DNA of 25,914 nt from an uncultured Oscillospiraceae bacterium (GCA_910579595.1 CAJTVM010000036.1:1-25914), one strand, 5' to 3'; shown: positions 1-11,708, counted from the first letter of the stretch. Made by a program: numbers and translations. The notes: generated by a model from the sequence alone, not told the origin.

Positions 1-251
1 ACGGGAAAATCCCTTGCCCATCCGGCGGTTTCGGCTGTGAATACAGGTTCTTATATTTTTTATCTGCCGCCAGATACAACTCACTAATTTTCGGCAAAAA
101 TATAGTTAATCATGGTGAAAATTATATAATATAAATGGGGATATGTCAACGGAGATCGCAAAAAGTTTTCTTTTATTTTCGTACGAGAAAATTATTTTCA
201 CATCGGGAACCGCTGGATCCCAGGGAAAGCCGTCCTTTCAGGCAAAACAAA
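1..251. other. AT-rich intergenic region, no gene seen
   Basis: I see no convincing coding sequence here. The stretch is much more AT-rich than the rest of the window. On the minus strand it holds a possible leftward promoter: TTGTAT at 74-79 and TATAAG at 50-55, 18 bp apart. That promoter would drive a gene lying beyond base 1. On the plus strand a TATAAT occurs at 125-130 without a good -35 box. The open frame that starts at 135 on the plus strand is the antisense shadow of the dipeptidase gene. Confidence 0.5.
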
Positions 252-287
252 ACCGCCGGCGGGCCAAATCCCTGCCGGCGGTTTTTA
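252..287 (-). terminator. Rho-independent terminator of the pepV-like gene (possibly bidirectional)
   Basis: A perfect 9-bp stem, ACCGCCGGC (252-260) with GCCGGCGGT (274-282), lies directly behind the stop codon of the dipeptidase on the minus strand. On the minus strand the stem is followed by TTTTGTTTTG. On the plus strand it is followed by TTTTTATT, so it could stop transcription from either side. Confidence 0.85.
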
Positions 288-1688
288 TTATTCGCACAGA
301 TCTACAATAATATGGGCAAACAGCTTGGCGGACAGCATCAAATCGCTGACCCGCACCCGCTCGTCCGCGCCGTGGAGGTGGGTGTCAAACCCGGGCAGGG
401 TGCAGCCGAAGGCCACGCCGCCGGGGATGTCATGGACGTAGGTGCCGCCGCCGGTGGACAGGCACTCCCCCCGCAGGCCGGTGTACTCCTCGTACCGCTT
501 CAGCAGGGTGCGGATGAACGGGCTGTCGGCGGGGACGTGATGGGGCTTGCCCTGGACAGCCTTGAAGGCGAAGCCCCTGGCCTCAAAAGCGGCCTTGGCC
601 ACATTGAGGCAGTTCTCCTCGGTGGCGCACAGGGGGGCGCGGCTGTCGAAGAAGCCCTTCAGCCCCGTCCCGGTGATCTCCAGCAGGGAGAAGGCCACGG
701 TGAGGCGCCCGGCGATGGGTTCTTCCTGGGCGATGCCCAGAGCCCGGCCCTCGCAGTCCCCGTGGGGAAGCAGGGCGTTCAGGTCGCCCAGCGCCTGTCT
801 GCACCCGCCCTCCGCCAGAGGCAGGGCGCACAGCAGGGAAATCAGCCCCGTAATGGCGTTATTGCCCCCCTCGGGGTGGGCGGCATGGGAATTCTCCCCC
901 TTGGCCTTGATGACGGTGGCGCCGTTCTCATGGGCAAACGTGAACTTGATGCCGGTGCGGGCGGTGATGTTCCGGGCCACAGGCTGGATGTCGTACATGG
1001 TCAGCCCTTCCACGCCCGCGGACGCCTCCCCGGGCAGGATGTTGCTCCGGATGCCGCCGTGGAGCCACGCCACCCGGGGCAGCTCCGTCTGGGCGGGCCA
1101 GCTCTTGGTGAAGGTGGGGCGGAAGCCGCCCTTCTCGGTATTGATCACGGGGAAGCCCGCGTCGGGGGAGAAGGTGGCGGGGGCAAAGGGGTGGCGGGCG
1201 AAGTACCAGGCGATGTCGCCGGAGCCGCTCTCCTCATTGGTGCCCATGATCACCTTGCAGTTCTTGGAAAGGGGCACACCCAGATCCTTCACCGCCTTCA
1301 TGGCCAGCAGGGAGGCCGCTACGGGGCCCTTGTCGTCGTCTGTGCCCCGGCCGTACAGCAGGCCGTCCACCAGCTTGGGGGAGTAGGGCGGGGTCACCGT
1401 CCAGCCCTCGCCGGGGGCCACCACGTCCAGGTGGCCCAGGATGTGAAGGGCGTCCTCATTGCCGTTCAGATCGGCGGTGCCCACGTAGCCCTCATGGTTC
1501 TCGGCGGTGAGGCCCCACTCCCTGGCGATGGCCAGCGCCTCGTCCAGGGCGGCGGCGGGGCCGGGGCCGAAGGGGGCGCCGGGGGCGGGCTTGCCCTCCA
1601 CGCTGTCTATAGCCACCAGGCGGCTCACCGCGTCCACCAGCAGCTGTTCCTTGTCCGCGAAATAGGCTTCAATCTGTTCTCTTGTCAT
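288..1688 (-). CDS. pepV: Dipeptidase, PepV/Sapep type (peptidase family M20)
   Basis: The 466-residue product is a cytoplasmic metallo-dipeptidase that would release amino acids from dipeptides (and beta-Ala-dipeptides) taken up by the cell. The length matches PepV of lactobacilli (about 470). Di-zinc residues are visible: H86 and D88 in GHLDVV, D118 in GRGTDDDKGP, E152/E153 in GTNEESGSG, D176 in FSPDAGFP and H439 in DTHLHGADE. The lid domain lies between about residues 190 and 380. The ATG is set by GGAGG 10 nt upstream. A promoter (TTGTAA at 1810-1815, TAGAAT at 1787-1792, 17-bp spacer) lies in the gap behind the upstream regulator gene, and an inverted repeat overlaps its -35 box. A terminator follows the stop codon. 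The family assignment is secure; the exact substrate range is not visible. Confidence 0.93.
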   Translation of the reverse strand: MTREQIEAYFADKEQLLVDAVSRLVAIDSVEGKPAPGAPFGPGPAAALDEALAIAREWGLTAENHEGYVGTADLNGNEDALHILGHLDVVAPGEGWTVTPPYSPKLVDGLLYGRGTDDDKGPVAASLLAMKAVKDLGVPLSKNCKVIMGTNEESGSGDIAWYFARHPFAPATFSPDAGFPVINTEKGGFRPTFTKSWPAQTELPRVAWLHGGIRSNILPGEASAGVEGLTMYDIQPVARNITARTGIKFTFAHENGATVIKAKGENSHAAHPEGGNNAITGLISLLCALPLAEGGCRQALGDLNALLPHGDCEGRALGIAQEEPIAGRLTVAFSLLEITGTGLKGFFDSRAPLCATEENCLNVAKAAFEARGFAFKAVQGKPHHVPADSPFIRTLLKRYEEYTGLRGECLSTGGGTYVHDIPGGVAFGCTLPGFDTHLHGADERVRVSDLMLSAKLFAHIIVDLCE

Positions 1689-1786
1689 ATGTAAATTCCT
1701 CCGTTGCGGGGAGGGGCGCTGTGTGCCGGCGGCACGCGTCCAGCGCCGGCCGGTCCGTTCCCTCCCGGTGTTTCTCAGGCTTGTCC

Positions 1787-1821
1787 ATTCTACCCCATTT
1801 CCCTGTCAATTACAAGGGAAA
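1787..1821 (-). promoter_or_regulatory. Promoter of the pepV-like gene with an overlapping inverted repeat
   Basis: Read on the minus strand, TTGTAA (1810-1815) and TAGAAT (1787-1792) are separated by 17 bp, a good sigma-A promoter. TTTCCCT (1798-1804) and AGGGAAA (1815-1821) form a 7-bp inverted repeat with a 10-nt centre that covers the spacer and -35 box. This is the layout of a repressor operator. The neighbouring PAS-HTH protein is the obvious candidate ligand-responsive regulator, which is inference. Confidence 0.55.
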
Positions 1822-1829
1822 ACGGGCGG

Positions 1830-2465
1830 TTATTCCCCGTCCTCCTCCGCCACCTCGTCCAGGTACTTGTAGACGGTGTACCGGGATACCCCCAGCCGTC
1901 CCGCCACGTAGGGCACCGACTTGCGGTAGGAAAAGGCGTTGCGCTGGCGCAGCAGGCCGACGAGCCGGAGCCGGTCCGTTTTGGTGAGGGCGTCGGCGGG
2001 CTTGCCCAGGGCGGCCGCGCACTGGTCGAACAGGTCGCCCAGCTGCTTGGCGTCCCCCGGCTGCCACAGGGCGGAGCGCAGATCCGACTGGGCGTTCATG
2101 AGATCCTCCAGGATTCGATTGGCGAACACCAGGGAGGTGTAGTCGAAGTTGATGCCCAGGGCCAGGTTGTAATCCGCCCCGATCATGTGGAAGGTGGAGG
2201 ACTTGGTCTGCCGCCCGTCGGGGGTGACGGCGGCTAAATTCACCTGGTCGGTGGTGGCGGCCTGCTCGTCCAGCTCCAGGCCGATGCCCATGATGTCCAT
2301 GGTGGAGCCCACCTCACGGCCGGAGATATGTCCATTATAAATGGACAAAATGGGGTGGGAGGGCACCCCCATGTCGTGTACCAGCGTCTCGCAGGAGGAG
2401 CCGAACATTTCGGCAATCCCCTTGGCGGTCCTGTCTAAAAACTCAAATGCTTCGTCCCGTGTCAT
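1830..2465 (-). CDS. YheO/DauR-type PAS-HTH transcriptional regulator
   Basis: The 211-residue product is a predicted cytoplasmic DNA-binding regulator. Residues about 1-115 resemble the YheO-like PAS domain (for example SCETLVHDMG and SILSIYNGHISGREVGS-like segments). The C-terminal part carries a helix-turn-helix near residues 180-205 (VPYVAGRLGVSRYTVYKYLD). That architecture (PAS_6 followed by HTH_22) is known from YheO and the D-arginine repressor DauR. The ATG follows AAGGGGC. Its promoter is likely TTGCCT (2525-2530) and TAAAAT (2502-2507), 17 bp apart. It lies 141 bp upstream of the pepV-like gene on the same strand, so it may control that peptidase. The ligand is unknown. Confidence 0.8.
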   Translation of the reverse strand: MTRDEAFEFLDRTAKGIAEMFGSSCETLVHDMGVPSHPILSIYNGHISGREVGSTMDIMGIGLELDEQAATTDQVNLAAVTPDGRQTKSSTFHMIGADYNLALGINFDYTSLVFANRILEDLMNAQSDLRSALWQPGDAKQLGDLFDQCAAALGKPADALTKTDRLRLVGLLRQRNAFSYRKSVPYVAGRLGVSRYTVYKYLDEVAEEDGE

Positions 2466-2501
2466 GGCTGTCTGCCCCTTCGCAACAAATTGTCAACAGT
2501 C

Positions 2502-2530
2502 ATTTTACCCCCCATGGAGGCAAAAGGCAA
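2502..2530 (-). promoter_or_regulatory. Predicted promoter of the YheO-like regulator gene
   Basis: On the minus strand TTGCCT (2525-2530) and TAAAAT (2502-2507) are 17 bp apart, about 37 bp before the ATG at 2465. A TTGACA lies nearer the gene but has no matching -10 box. Confidence 0.45.
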
Positions 2531-2594
2531 GAAAAATCCCTGATATACCCCTGCTCTTTATTCATAATTTCCTCTTTTTTCTTGTCCCCGCTTG

Positions 2595-2603
2595 TGATAT
2601 ACT
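2595..2603 (+). promoter_or_regulatory. Extended -10 promoter of the secA operon
   Basis: TGATATACT is a good extended -10 element (TGn followed by TATACT at 2598-2603). The -35 region is only T-rich (TTTTTT around 2575-2580). Transcription from here would give a leader of about 130 nt before secA. Confidence 0.45.
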
Positions 2604-2631
2604 GTATCGAGTTAAAATGGGTTTTTATTAG

Positions 2632-2694
2632 GCTGCGGAGCCGCGAACAGGCGCATCAAGACTGCGGGTCGCGGAGGCTTCGCAGCACGGCTCC
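2632..2694 (+). promoter_or_regulatory. Structured secA 5' leader with two competing hairpins
   Basis: One long stem can form between 2632-2646 and 2669-2686: GCTGCGGAG with CTTCGCAGC (one G-U pair), then CCGCGA with TCGCGG, with AGG bulged. A second stem, GGAGCCG (2637-2643) with CGGCTCC (2688-2694), uses the same 5' bases and excludes the first. No U-tract follows, so this is not a terminator. A two-codon reading frame (ATG TTG TGA, 2695-2703) lies just after it. A regulatory role is inferred only. Confidence 0.35.
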
Positions 2695-2742
2695 ATGTTG
2701 TGATTTACGAAAAATGAGTTTCGATAGAAAGGACACTGTGCT

Positions 2743-5513
<2,771 letters not shown>

Positions 5514-5517
<4 letters not shown>

Positions 5518-6326
5518 ATATTGTTGAGCAGACCAAAAACGGCGTAACCTTTTTCAGCTCTGACGGCATTGCCGCCGCCGGTGGCGCGGCCCATGGTTTT
5601 TCCACCCGGCTCGGCGGCGTGTCCGAGGGGATGTGGGCGTCCCTGAACCTGGGCGTCAGCCGGGGGGACGACCCCGACCACGTCCGGGAAAACTACCGCC
5701 GCTTCTTTGCCGCCATCGGAGCGGACGGCAGGCAGTTTGCCATGACCAACCAGGTCCACGGCGGCGTGGTGCGCTGCGTCACCACCGCCGACCTCCACAC
5801 CGACCCCTATGAAAAGGTGGGGTATGAGGCGGACGGTCTGATGACCGATCTGCCCGGGGTGGCGCTGGTGGTGTACTCCGCCGACTGCATCCCCATCCTG
5901 TTTTATGATCCGGCGCGCCGGGTTGCCGCCGCCGTCCACGCGGGCTGGCGGGGTACCGCCGCCGGCATCGCCGCCGCCGCCGTGAAGCGGATGGGGGAGG
6001 TGTACGGCTGCCAGCCCGGGGACATTTTAGCCGCCATCGGCCCGGGCATCGGCCCCGACTGCTTCGAGACCCACGAGGACGTACCCAACGCCATGACCGC
6101 CGCCTTATCCACCGCCGTCCTCCGCCATATTAAAATCAAGGAGAACGGCAAGTTCGCCATTGATTTGAAGGCCATCAACGCCATGCGCCTGGAGCAGGTC
6201 GGGCTGGCGGCCGAACACATCGCGGTCAGTTCTCTGTGCACCTCCTGCGACCCGGAGCGGTTCTGGAGCCATCGGAAACTGGGCACCAGCCGGGGCTCCA
6301 TGGCCGCTGCCATTCAGCTGCTATGA
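5514..6326 (+). CDS. pgeF: PgeF/YfiH/LACC1-family purine nucleoside phosphorylase-type enzyme (peptidoglycan editing factor)
   Basis: The 270-residue product belongs to the multicopper-oxidase-like DUF152 (YfiH/PgeF) family. Family members have been shown to act on purine nucleosides, and in E. coli PgeF guards peptidoglycan precursor quality. The conserved metal-binding residues are present: H82 in TNQVHGG, C125 in SADCIPILF and H142 in VHAGWRGTAAG. The C-terminal part has SSLCTSCDPERFWSHR. The length is normal. The ATG overlaps the secA stop and is preceded by AAGGAGAG at 5502-5509. Its own stop overlaps the next start in the same ATGA way. Proximity to purL fits a purine link, but that is inference. 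Confidence 0.93.
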
Positions 6327-7876
6327 GGCGGACGGCGCGGATCATCGCCCTTTGCCTGGGCGCGATCCTGTGTATGTGCGGCTGCGACGCCCCCGATCCC
6401 CAGCCCTCCCCCAGCGATACCCCGGCCCCCACGGCCACCGCGGCCCCCCAGGCCGTCCGGTTCAGCCTGGGCTGCGACCCGGGCGCCTCCCTGCACCCCA
6501 TCACAGGGGACAGCCAGGTGAACCAGGAGCTGACAGGGCTGGTGTACCAGGGGCTGTATGAGCTGGACAATACCTTCACCCCCCAGCCGGTGCTGGCCCG
6601 GTCCGCCTCGGTCAGCGAGGACGGGTTGGTCTGGACGATTTCCCTGGCGGCAGGGGCGGTGTTCTCCGACGGCACCCCCCTCACCGCGCAGATCGCCGCC
6701 GCCTCCCTGGAGCAGGCGCGCACATCGCCCCTGTACGCCGCGCGGCTGGCTCAGGTCGCCGCGGTAACGGCGGGGGAGGACGGCACGGTATCCATCTTCC
6801 TGTCCGCCCCCAACGGGAACCTGTCCGCCCTGCTGGACGTCCCCATCGTTTTGGAGCACGAGGGGGAGGGAGATCTTCACGCCCCCCTGGGCACCGGATA
6901 CTACCGGTATGAGCTGGCTGGGGATAGGCTGTATTTGCAGCCCAACCCCTACCATACCGCCTCCGCCGCCCTGCCCTATTCCACCATTCCCCTCACCCCG
7001 GCGTCCGACTCGGCGGGACGCATCGCCGCCTTTGACAGTGGGGACATCACCGCCGTCACCACCGACTTTTCCTCCCCCTATGCCCTGGGCTATTCCAGCA
7101 GCTATGAGACCAGCGACTACCCCACCACTACCCTGCTGTACGTGGGCTTCCGGGCCAGCGGCGGCCCCTGCCAGTCCGCCCCGGTGCGCCGGGCCTTCTC
7201 CATGGTTCTGGACCGGGAGGAGCTGGTGCGCATCGAACTGTCCGGCCACGGCGATCCGTCGGCGCTGCCCGTCTCCCCCCTGTGCGGGGACTACAGCGAA
7301 ACCGCCGCCGCCCTGCTGGCCTATGACACGCAGGCCGCCGCCCTGCTGCTGGAGGAGGCCGGGTACGTCCGCAATCCGGAGGACGGCCTGCTTTACCGGG
7401 GCCAAAACCCGCTGGAGGTTACCCTGCTGGTAAACAGCGACAACGATGTGCGTCAGGGCATTGCCGCCCGGATGTCGGAGACGCTGACGGGGCTGGGCGC
7501 CGCCGTAACGATGACCCGCCTGCCGTGGAGCGATTTCACCGCCGCCCTGGCCGCGGGGCAGTTTGATCTATACATCGGCGAGGTGCGCCTCCCCGGCGAC
7601 TTCGACCCCTCCGCCCTGATCACCGGGGCGCTGAACTACGGCGGTTTTTACAGCGGGGAGCTTACCCTGGCCCTGGCCCAGTGGCGCTCCGCCGCGGGGA
7701 ACGCCCGCACCCAAGCCGCCCAGGCCCTCTGGGAGGAATTTGCCCAGTCCGCCCCCCTCTCCCCCCTGTGCTTCAAGCGCGGCTCCCTGCTGATGCGCTG
7801 GGGGATCGCCTCCAATTTGCAGCCCACCCGCGCCAATCCCTTCTACCAGATAGAGCGTTGGACCATTGCGGGATAA
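6323..7876 (+). CDS. Solute-binding lipoprotein, oligopeptide/nickel ABC family 5 (orphan)
   Basis: The 517-residue product is a predicted extracytoplasmic lipoprotein of the SBP_bac_5 (OppA/DppA) family. It starts with a basic signal peptide (MRRTARIIALCLGAILCMCGC) with lipid attachment expected at the Cys of MCGC, then a Ser/Pro/Thr-rich linker to about residue 48. The family core follows: LTGLVYQGLYELD, SEDGLVWTISLAAGAVFSDG, and later SAPVRRAFSMVLDREELV. The reading frame is open further upstream to 6236. The ATG at 6323 is chosen because it makes a clean signal peptide and overlaps the pgeF stop (ATGA). No permease or ATPase gene is nearby, so it must use a transporter encoded elsewhere or act as a sensor. 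The ligand cannot be read from the sequence. Confidence 0.88.
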   Translation: MRRTARIIALCLGAILCMCGCDAPDPQPSPSDTPAPTATAAPQAVRFSLGCDPGASLHPITGDSQVNQELTGLVYQGLYELDNTFTPQPVLARSASVSEDGLVWTISLAAGAVFSDGTPLTAQIAAASLEQARTSPLYAARLAQVAAVTAGEDGTVSIFLSAPNGNLSALLDVPIVLEHEGEGDLHAPLGTGYYRYELAGDRLYLQPNPYHTASAALPYSTIPLTPASDSAGRIAAFDSGDITAVTTDFSSPYALGYSSSYETSDYPTTTLLYVGFRASGGPCQSAPVRRAFSMVLDREELVRIELSGHGDPSALPVSPLCGDYSETAAALLAYDTQAAALLLEEAGYVRNPEDGLLYRGQNPLEVTLLVNSDNDVRQGIAARMSETLTGLGAAVTMTRLPWSDFTAALAAGQFDLYIGEVRLPGDFDPSALITGALNYGGFYSGELTLALAQWRSAAGNARTQAAQALWEEFAQSAPLSPLCFKRGSLLMRWGIASNLQPTRANPFYQIERWTIAG

Positions 7877-7903
7877 ATGAACAAATACAAGGAGAGAAGC
7901 TCT

Positions 7904-10900
7904 ATGAGCCAAACAACAAGCCAAGTATTTCGCTGCTTCGTCCACAAACGCCCCGGCTTCGACGTGGAGGCCCAGGGCCTGTGCCGGGATCTCCGGGAGC
8001 AGCTTGGGATCGCGGGCCTCACTGGTCTGACCATCTTTAACCGCTATGACGTGGAGGGCGTGGACGCCGCCGTCTATGAGCAGGCCAAGGGCACGGTGTT
8101 CGCCGAACCCCAGGTGGACACGGCGGACGATGAGGACTTCCCCCGTCCCGCCGGGGTGCACAGCATCTTGGCGGTGGAGGCCCTGCCGGGCCAGTTCGAC
8201 CAGCGGGCGGATTCCGCTGCCCAGTGCATCCAGCTGATGACCAGCGGGGCGCGGCCCCTGATGGGCTACGCCAAGGTGTACGTGCTGGAGGGCGCTCTGT
8301 CCCAGGCCGATATGGACAAGGTGAAGGGCTACCTCATCAATCCGGTGGAGAGCCGGGAGGCGTCCATGGACAAGCCGGACACCTTGGCCCAGACCCACGA
8401 CGCCCCCGATCATGTGGAGACGTTGGACGGGTTCACCGATCTGGACGCGGACGGCCTGACCGCGTTGCTGGATAAGCTTGGTCTGGCCATGGATCTGGAC
8501 GATCTGACATTCCTCCAGACCTATTTCCGGGACTGGGATCGCCGGGATCCCACCATTACCGAGATCCGTGTGGTGGACACCTATTGGTCCGACCACTGCC
8601 GTCACACCACCTTTTCCACCCATCTGAAGGGCGTGGAGATCGACGATCCCCAGGTCAAGGCCGCATATGAGCGCTATCTGGCTGCCCGGGTGGAGGTGTA
8701 CGGCGAAGAGAAGGCAAAGAAGCGTCCCCAGACCCTGATGGACCTTGCCACCATCGGCGCCAAGGCGCTGAAAAAGCGGGGCCTCCTGCCCGAACTGGAC
8801 GAGAGCGAGGAGATCAACGCCTGCTCCATCCACGTCAACGCTGATGTGGACGGCGAGGCGCAGGACTGGCTGCTTATGTTCAAGAACGAGACACACAACC
8901 ACCCTACCGAGATCGAGCCTTTCGGCGGCGCGGCCACCTGCATCGGCGGCTGCATCCGGGATCCCCTGTCTGGCCGGGCCTACGTCCACCAGGCTATGCG
9001 GGTCACCGGCGGCGGCGACCCCACGGCGCCCCTGAGTGACACCTTGGAGGGCAAGCTGCCCCAGCGGAAAATCGCCCAGACCGCCGCGGCGGGCTACTCC
9101 TCCTACGGCAACCAGATTGGTCTGGCCACGGGCCATGTGGCGGAGCTGTACCACCCCGGCTATGTGGCCAAGCGGCTGGAGTGCGGCGCGGTGATTGCCG
9201 CCGCCCCCGCCAGCCATGTGCGCCGGGAGCGCCCCGCCCCGGGCGACGTTATCATCCTGCTGGGGGGCCGCACGGGCCGGGACGGCATCGGGGGGGCCAC
9301 CGGATCCTCAAAGAGTCACAACCAGAAGTCGCTGGCGACGATGGCCAGCGAGGTGCAGAAGGGTAACGCCCCCGAGGAGCGCAAGCTCCAGCGGCTGTTC
9401 CGGGACGAGAACGTCACCCGGCTCATCAAGCGCTGCAACGACTTCGGCGCGGGGGGCGTGTCGGTGGCCATCGGCGAGCTGGCCGACGGGCTGGAAATTG
9501 ATTTGGACGCGGTGCGCAAGAAATACGACGGTCTGGACGGCACCGAGCTTGCAATCTCCGAGAGCCAGGAGCGCATGGCGGTGGTGGTGGCCCCTGATGA
9601 TGAGGATGCCTTCATCGCATTGGCCCAGGGGGAGAACCTGGAGGCGTACCGGGTGGCGGTGGTCACCGAATCCCCCCGGATGGTGATGAAGTGGAAGGGC
9701 CAGACCATCGCCGACCTGAGCCGGGAGTTTTTGAACACCAACGGCGCGGTGAAGCACGCCCAGGTGTCTGTGCCGAAGTATGCGGGACACGGTGTGGAAC
9801 GCCCCTCCACCCTGCGGGAGATGGCGGCAAGCCTGAAGTGCGCCAGCCGCCGGGGACTGGTGGAGCGGTTCGACGGCTCCATCGGCGCGGGCTCTGTGCT
9901 GATGCCCTTCGGCGGCAAGTACCAGACCACCCCCGCGCAGGCGATGGCAGCGCTTCTGCCCACCATGCCCGGAGAGGAAACCGGCCAGGCCAGCGTGATG
10001 GCCTACGCCTGTGATCCGGAGGCCCTGTCCGCCAGTCCCTACTGGGGGGCTTATGACGCGGTGACCGCCTCCATTGCCAAGCTGGTGGCGGCGGGGGCCG
10101 ACTATAAAGATGCGTATCTCACCTTGCAGGAGTTCTTTGAGAAGCTGAGAAACGAGCCGGAGCGCTGGGGCAAGCCCTTCGCCGCTTTGCTGGGGGCGCT
10201 GGATGCCCAGCTGGACTATGGCGCCGCGGCCATCGGCGGCAAGGATTCCATGTCCGGCTCCTTCCTGGATCTGGACGTGCCCCCCACCCTCATTTCCTTC
10301 GCCATCGCCCCCGTCAAGGCCGGGGACGTGCTCTCCCCCGAGTTCAAGGAGGCGGGGCACCCGGTGTACCGGTTCGCCCCCAATGACGACACGGCAGAGG
10401 GCCGGAAAGCCTCTTGGGAGGCGCTGCACCAGTTGGCGCAGGAGGGCAAAGTAAAGGCCGCTTGGGTCGCGGAGAACGGCATGGCCGATGCGGTGATGAA
10501 GATGTCCTTTGGCAACCGCGTGGGCTTCCAGACCGGCGATGATATGACCAACTGGTATGGAATTGGTTCCGCCGTTATCGTGGCCGAGCTGACGGAGGAG
10601 GTTGACTGCCCCTATGCCCGGCGCATTGGTGTCACCACTGCCGAGCCCGTTATCACGATTTTGGCCGACTCCGCCCCCATCGACGAGCTGCTTAAGCTCA
10701 ACGAGCAGACCCTGGAAGAGGTCTACCCCACCAGGGCAGGCACGTCTGAGCCCGTGGAGCAGATCGCTTGGGATAGGCGTTCCCCCGCCGTGTTCGATGG
10801 CGAGCTGGCCCGGCCCCGGGTAGTGATCCCCGTGTTCCCCGGCACCAACTGCGAGTACGATTCCGTCCGGGCCTGCCTGCGGGCGGGGATGGACGCGGAA

Positions 10901-11608
10901 ACCGTGGTGATCCGCAACCTGACCCCTGACGGCCTTGCCGCCTCCGCCGTAGAGCTGGAGCACGCCATCAAGCGCTCCCAGATCGTGTTCCTCCCCGGCG
11001 GCTTCTCCGGCGGCGACGAGCCGGAGGGCTCCGCCAAGCTGATTGTATCCTTCTTCCGCAATCCCCGGCTGACAGACGCGGTGCACGACCTGCTCAAGCG
11101 GCGGGACGGCCTGATGCTGGGCATCTGCAACGGCTTCCAGGCGCTGCTGAAGCTGGGCCTGCTTCCCCATGGCGAGATCTCCTCCGTGGACGAAAACAGC
11201 CCCACCCTGACATACAACCTCATCGGGCGGCACCAGAGCCGGTATGTCACCACCCGTGTGTGCTCGGTGAAGTCCCCATGGATGCTGCTCAGCCATGTAG
11301 GCGACCTCCACGCCATTCCCGTCTCCCACGGCGAGGGCCGCTTCGCGGCCCCCCAGCCTGTGCTGGATCAGCTCATTGCCAGCGGACAGGCGGCAACCCA
11401 GTACGTGGATGCCGCGGGCGTACCCTCCATGGACATCGCGGTAAATCCCAACGGATCCATGTGCGCTATCGAGGGCATTTTCTCCCCCGACGGCCGGGTG
11501 TTCGGCAAAATGGGGCACAGTGAGCGGCGGGGCGAGTTCGTGGCAAAGAACGTCCCTGGCAACAAGCTGCAGCCCATTTTTGAGTCCGGTGCGCTGTATT
11601 TCCGGTAA
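7904..11608 (+). CDS. purL: Phosphoribosylformylglycinamidine synthase (single-chain, clade II type)
   Basis: The 1234-residue enzyme converts FGAR, glutamine and ATP to FGAM in purine biosynthesis. The fused layout has a PurS-like N-terminus, then the linker with TYWSDHCRHTTF. Two AIR-synthase-like halves follow (NETHNHPTEIEPFGGAATC; FGAGGVSVAIGELADG), then a C-terminal class-I glutaminase. In the glutaminase the nucleophile is C1075 (LGICNGFQAL) and the His/Glu pair H1142/E1144 lies in SHGEGRF. The length fits the about 1240-residue form of Clostridia and streptococci. An upstream in-frame ATG at 7877 exists, but AAGGAGAG lies between it and the ATG at 7904, so 7904 is preferred. The gap to the preceding gene is 27 nt. 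It is separated from any other pur gene in this window. Confidence 0.97.
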   Translation: MSQTTSQVFRCFVHKRPGFDVEAQGLCRDLREQLGIAGLTGLTIFNRYDVEGVDAAVYEQAKGTVFAEPQVDTADDEDFPRPAGVHSILAVEALPGQFDQRADSAAQCIQLMTSGARPLMGYAKVYVLEGALSQADMDKVKGYLINPVESREASMDKPDTLAQTHDAPDHVETLDGFTDLDADGLTALLDKLGLAMDLDDLTFLQTYFRDWDRRDPTITEIRVVDTYWSDHCRHTTFSTHLKGVEIDDPQVKAAYERYLAARVEVYGEEKAKKRPQTLMDLATIGAKALKKRGLLPELDESEEINACSIHVNADVDGEAQDWLLMFKNETHNHPTEIEPFGGAATCIGGCIRDPLSGRAYVHQAMRVTGGGDPTAPLSDTLEGKLPQRKIAQTAAAGYSSYGNQIGLATGHVAELYHPGYVAKRLECGAVIAAAPASHVRRERPAPGDVIILLGGRTGRDGIGGATGSSKSHNQKSLATMASEVQKGNAPEERKLQRLFRDENVTRLIKRCNDFGAGGVSVAIGELADGLEIDLDAVRKKYDGLDGTELAISESQERMAVVVAPDDEDAFIALAQGENLEAYRVAVVTESPRMVMKWKGQTIADLSREFLNTNGAVKHAQVSVPKYAGHGVERPSTLREMAASLKCASRRGLVERFDGSIGAGSVLMPFGGKYQTTPAQAMAALLPTMPGEETGQASVMAYACDPEALSASPYWGAYDAVTASIAKLVAAGADYKDAYLTLQEFFEKLRNEPERWGKPFAALLGALDAQLDYGAAAIGGKDSMSGSFLDLDVPPTLISFAIAPVKAGDVLSPEFKEAGHPVYRFAPNDDTAEGRKASWEALHQLAQEGKVKAAWVAENGMADAVMKMSFGNRVGFQTGDDMTNWYGIGSAVIVAELTEEVDCPYARRIGVTTAEPVITILADSAPIDELLKLNEQTLEEVYPTRAGTSEPVEQIAWDRRSPAVFDGELARPRVVIPVFPGTNCEYDSVRACLRAGMDAETVVIRNLTPDGLAASAVELEHAIKRSQIVFLPGGFSGGDEPEGSAKLIVSFFRNPRLTDAVHDLLKRRDGLMLGICNGFQALLKLGLLPHGEISSVDENSPTLTYNLIGRHQSRYVTTRVCSVKSPWMLLSHVGDLHAIPVSHGEGRFAAPQPVLDQLIASGQAATQYVDAAGVPSMDIAVNPNGSMCAIEGIFSPDGRVFGKMGHSERRGEFVAKNVPGNKLQPIFESGALYFR

Positions 11609-11625
11609 ATACAACACAATGCAAA

Positions 11626-11655
11626 CCACCCTGCCGCTGGCGGGGTGGTTTTTTT
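11626..11655 (+). terminator. Rho-independent terminator of the secA-pgeF-SBP-purL operon
   Basis: A 10-bp stem, CCACCCTGCC (11626-11635) with GGCGGGGTGG (11639-11648), has a 3-nt loop, one G-U pair and a run of seven T residues after it. It lies 17 nt behind the purL stop. Confidence 0.95.
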
Positions 11656-11708
11656 ACGGCACCTTTCGGCAAGGCGTACCATAGGATAAGTAGAAAGGAG
11701 CTGTAACC

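Noticed and set aside
135..1694. A 519-codon open frame on the plus strand opposite the dipeptidase
   Set aside because: It is a shadow of the M20 dipeptidase, which carries all metal ligands on the minus strand.
6236..6322. An N-terminal extension of the solute-binding lipoprotein
   Set aside because: It lies within the pgeF coding sequence, and the ATG at 6323 gives a perfect lipoprotein signal and the ATGA coupling.
7568..9217. A 549-codon minus-strand open frame across the binding protein and purL
   Set aside because: It crosses two real genes antisense, has no start signals and no recognisable domain.
9308..11629. A 773-codon open frame on the minus strand opposite purL
   Set aside because: It is an antisense shadow with the same artificial composition. 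purL on the plus strand is unmistakable.
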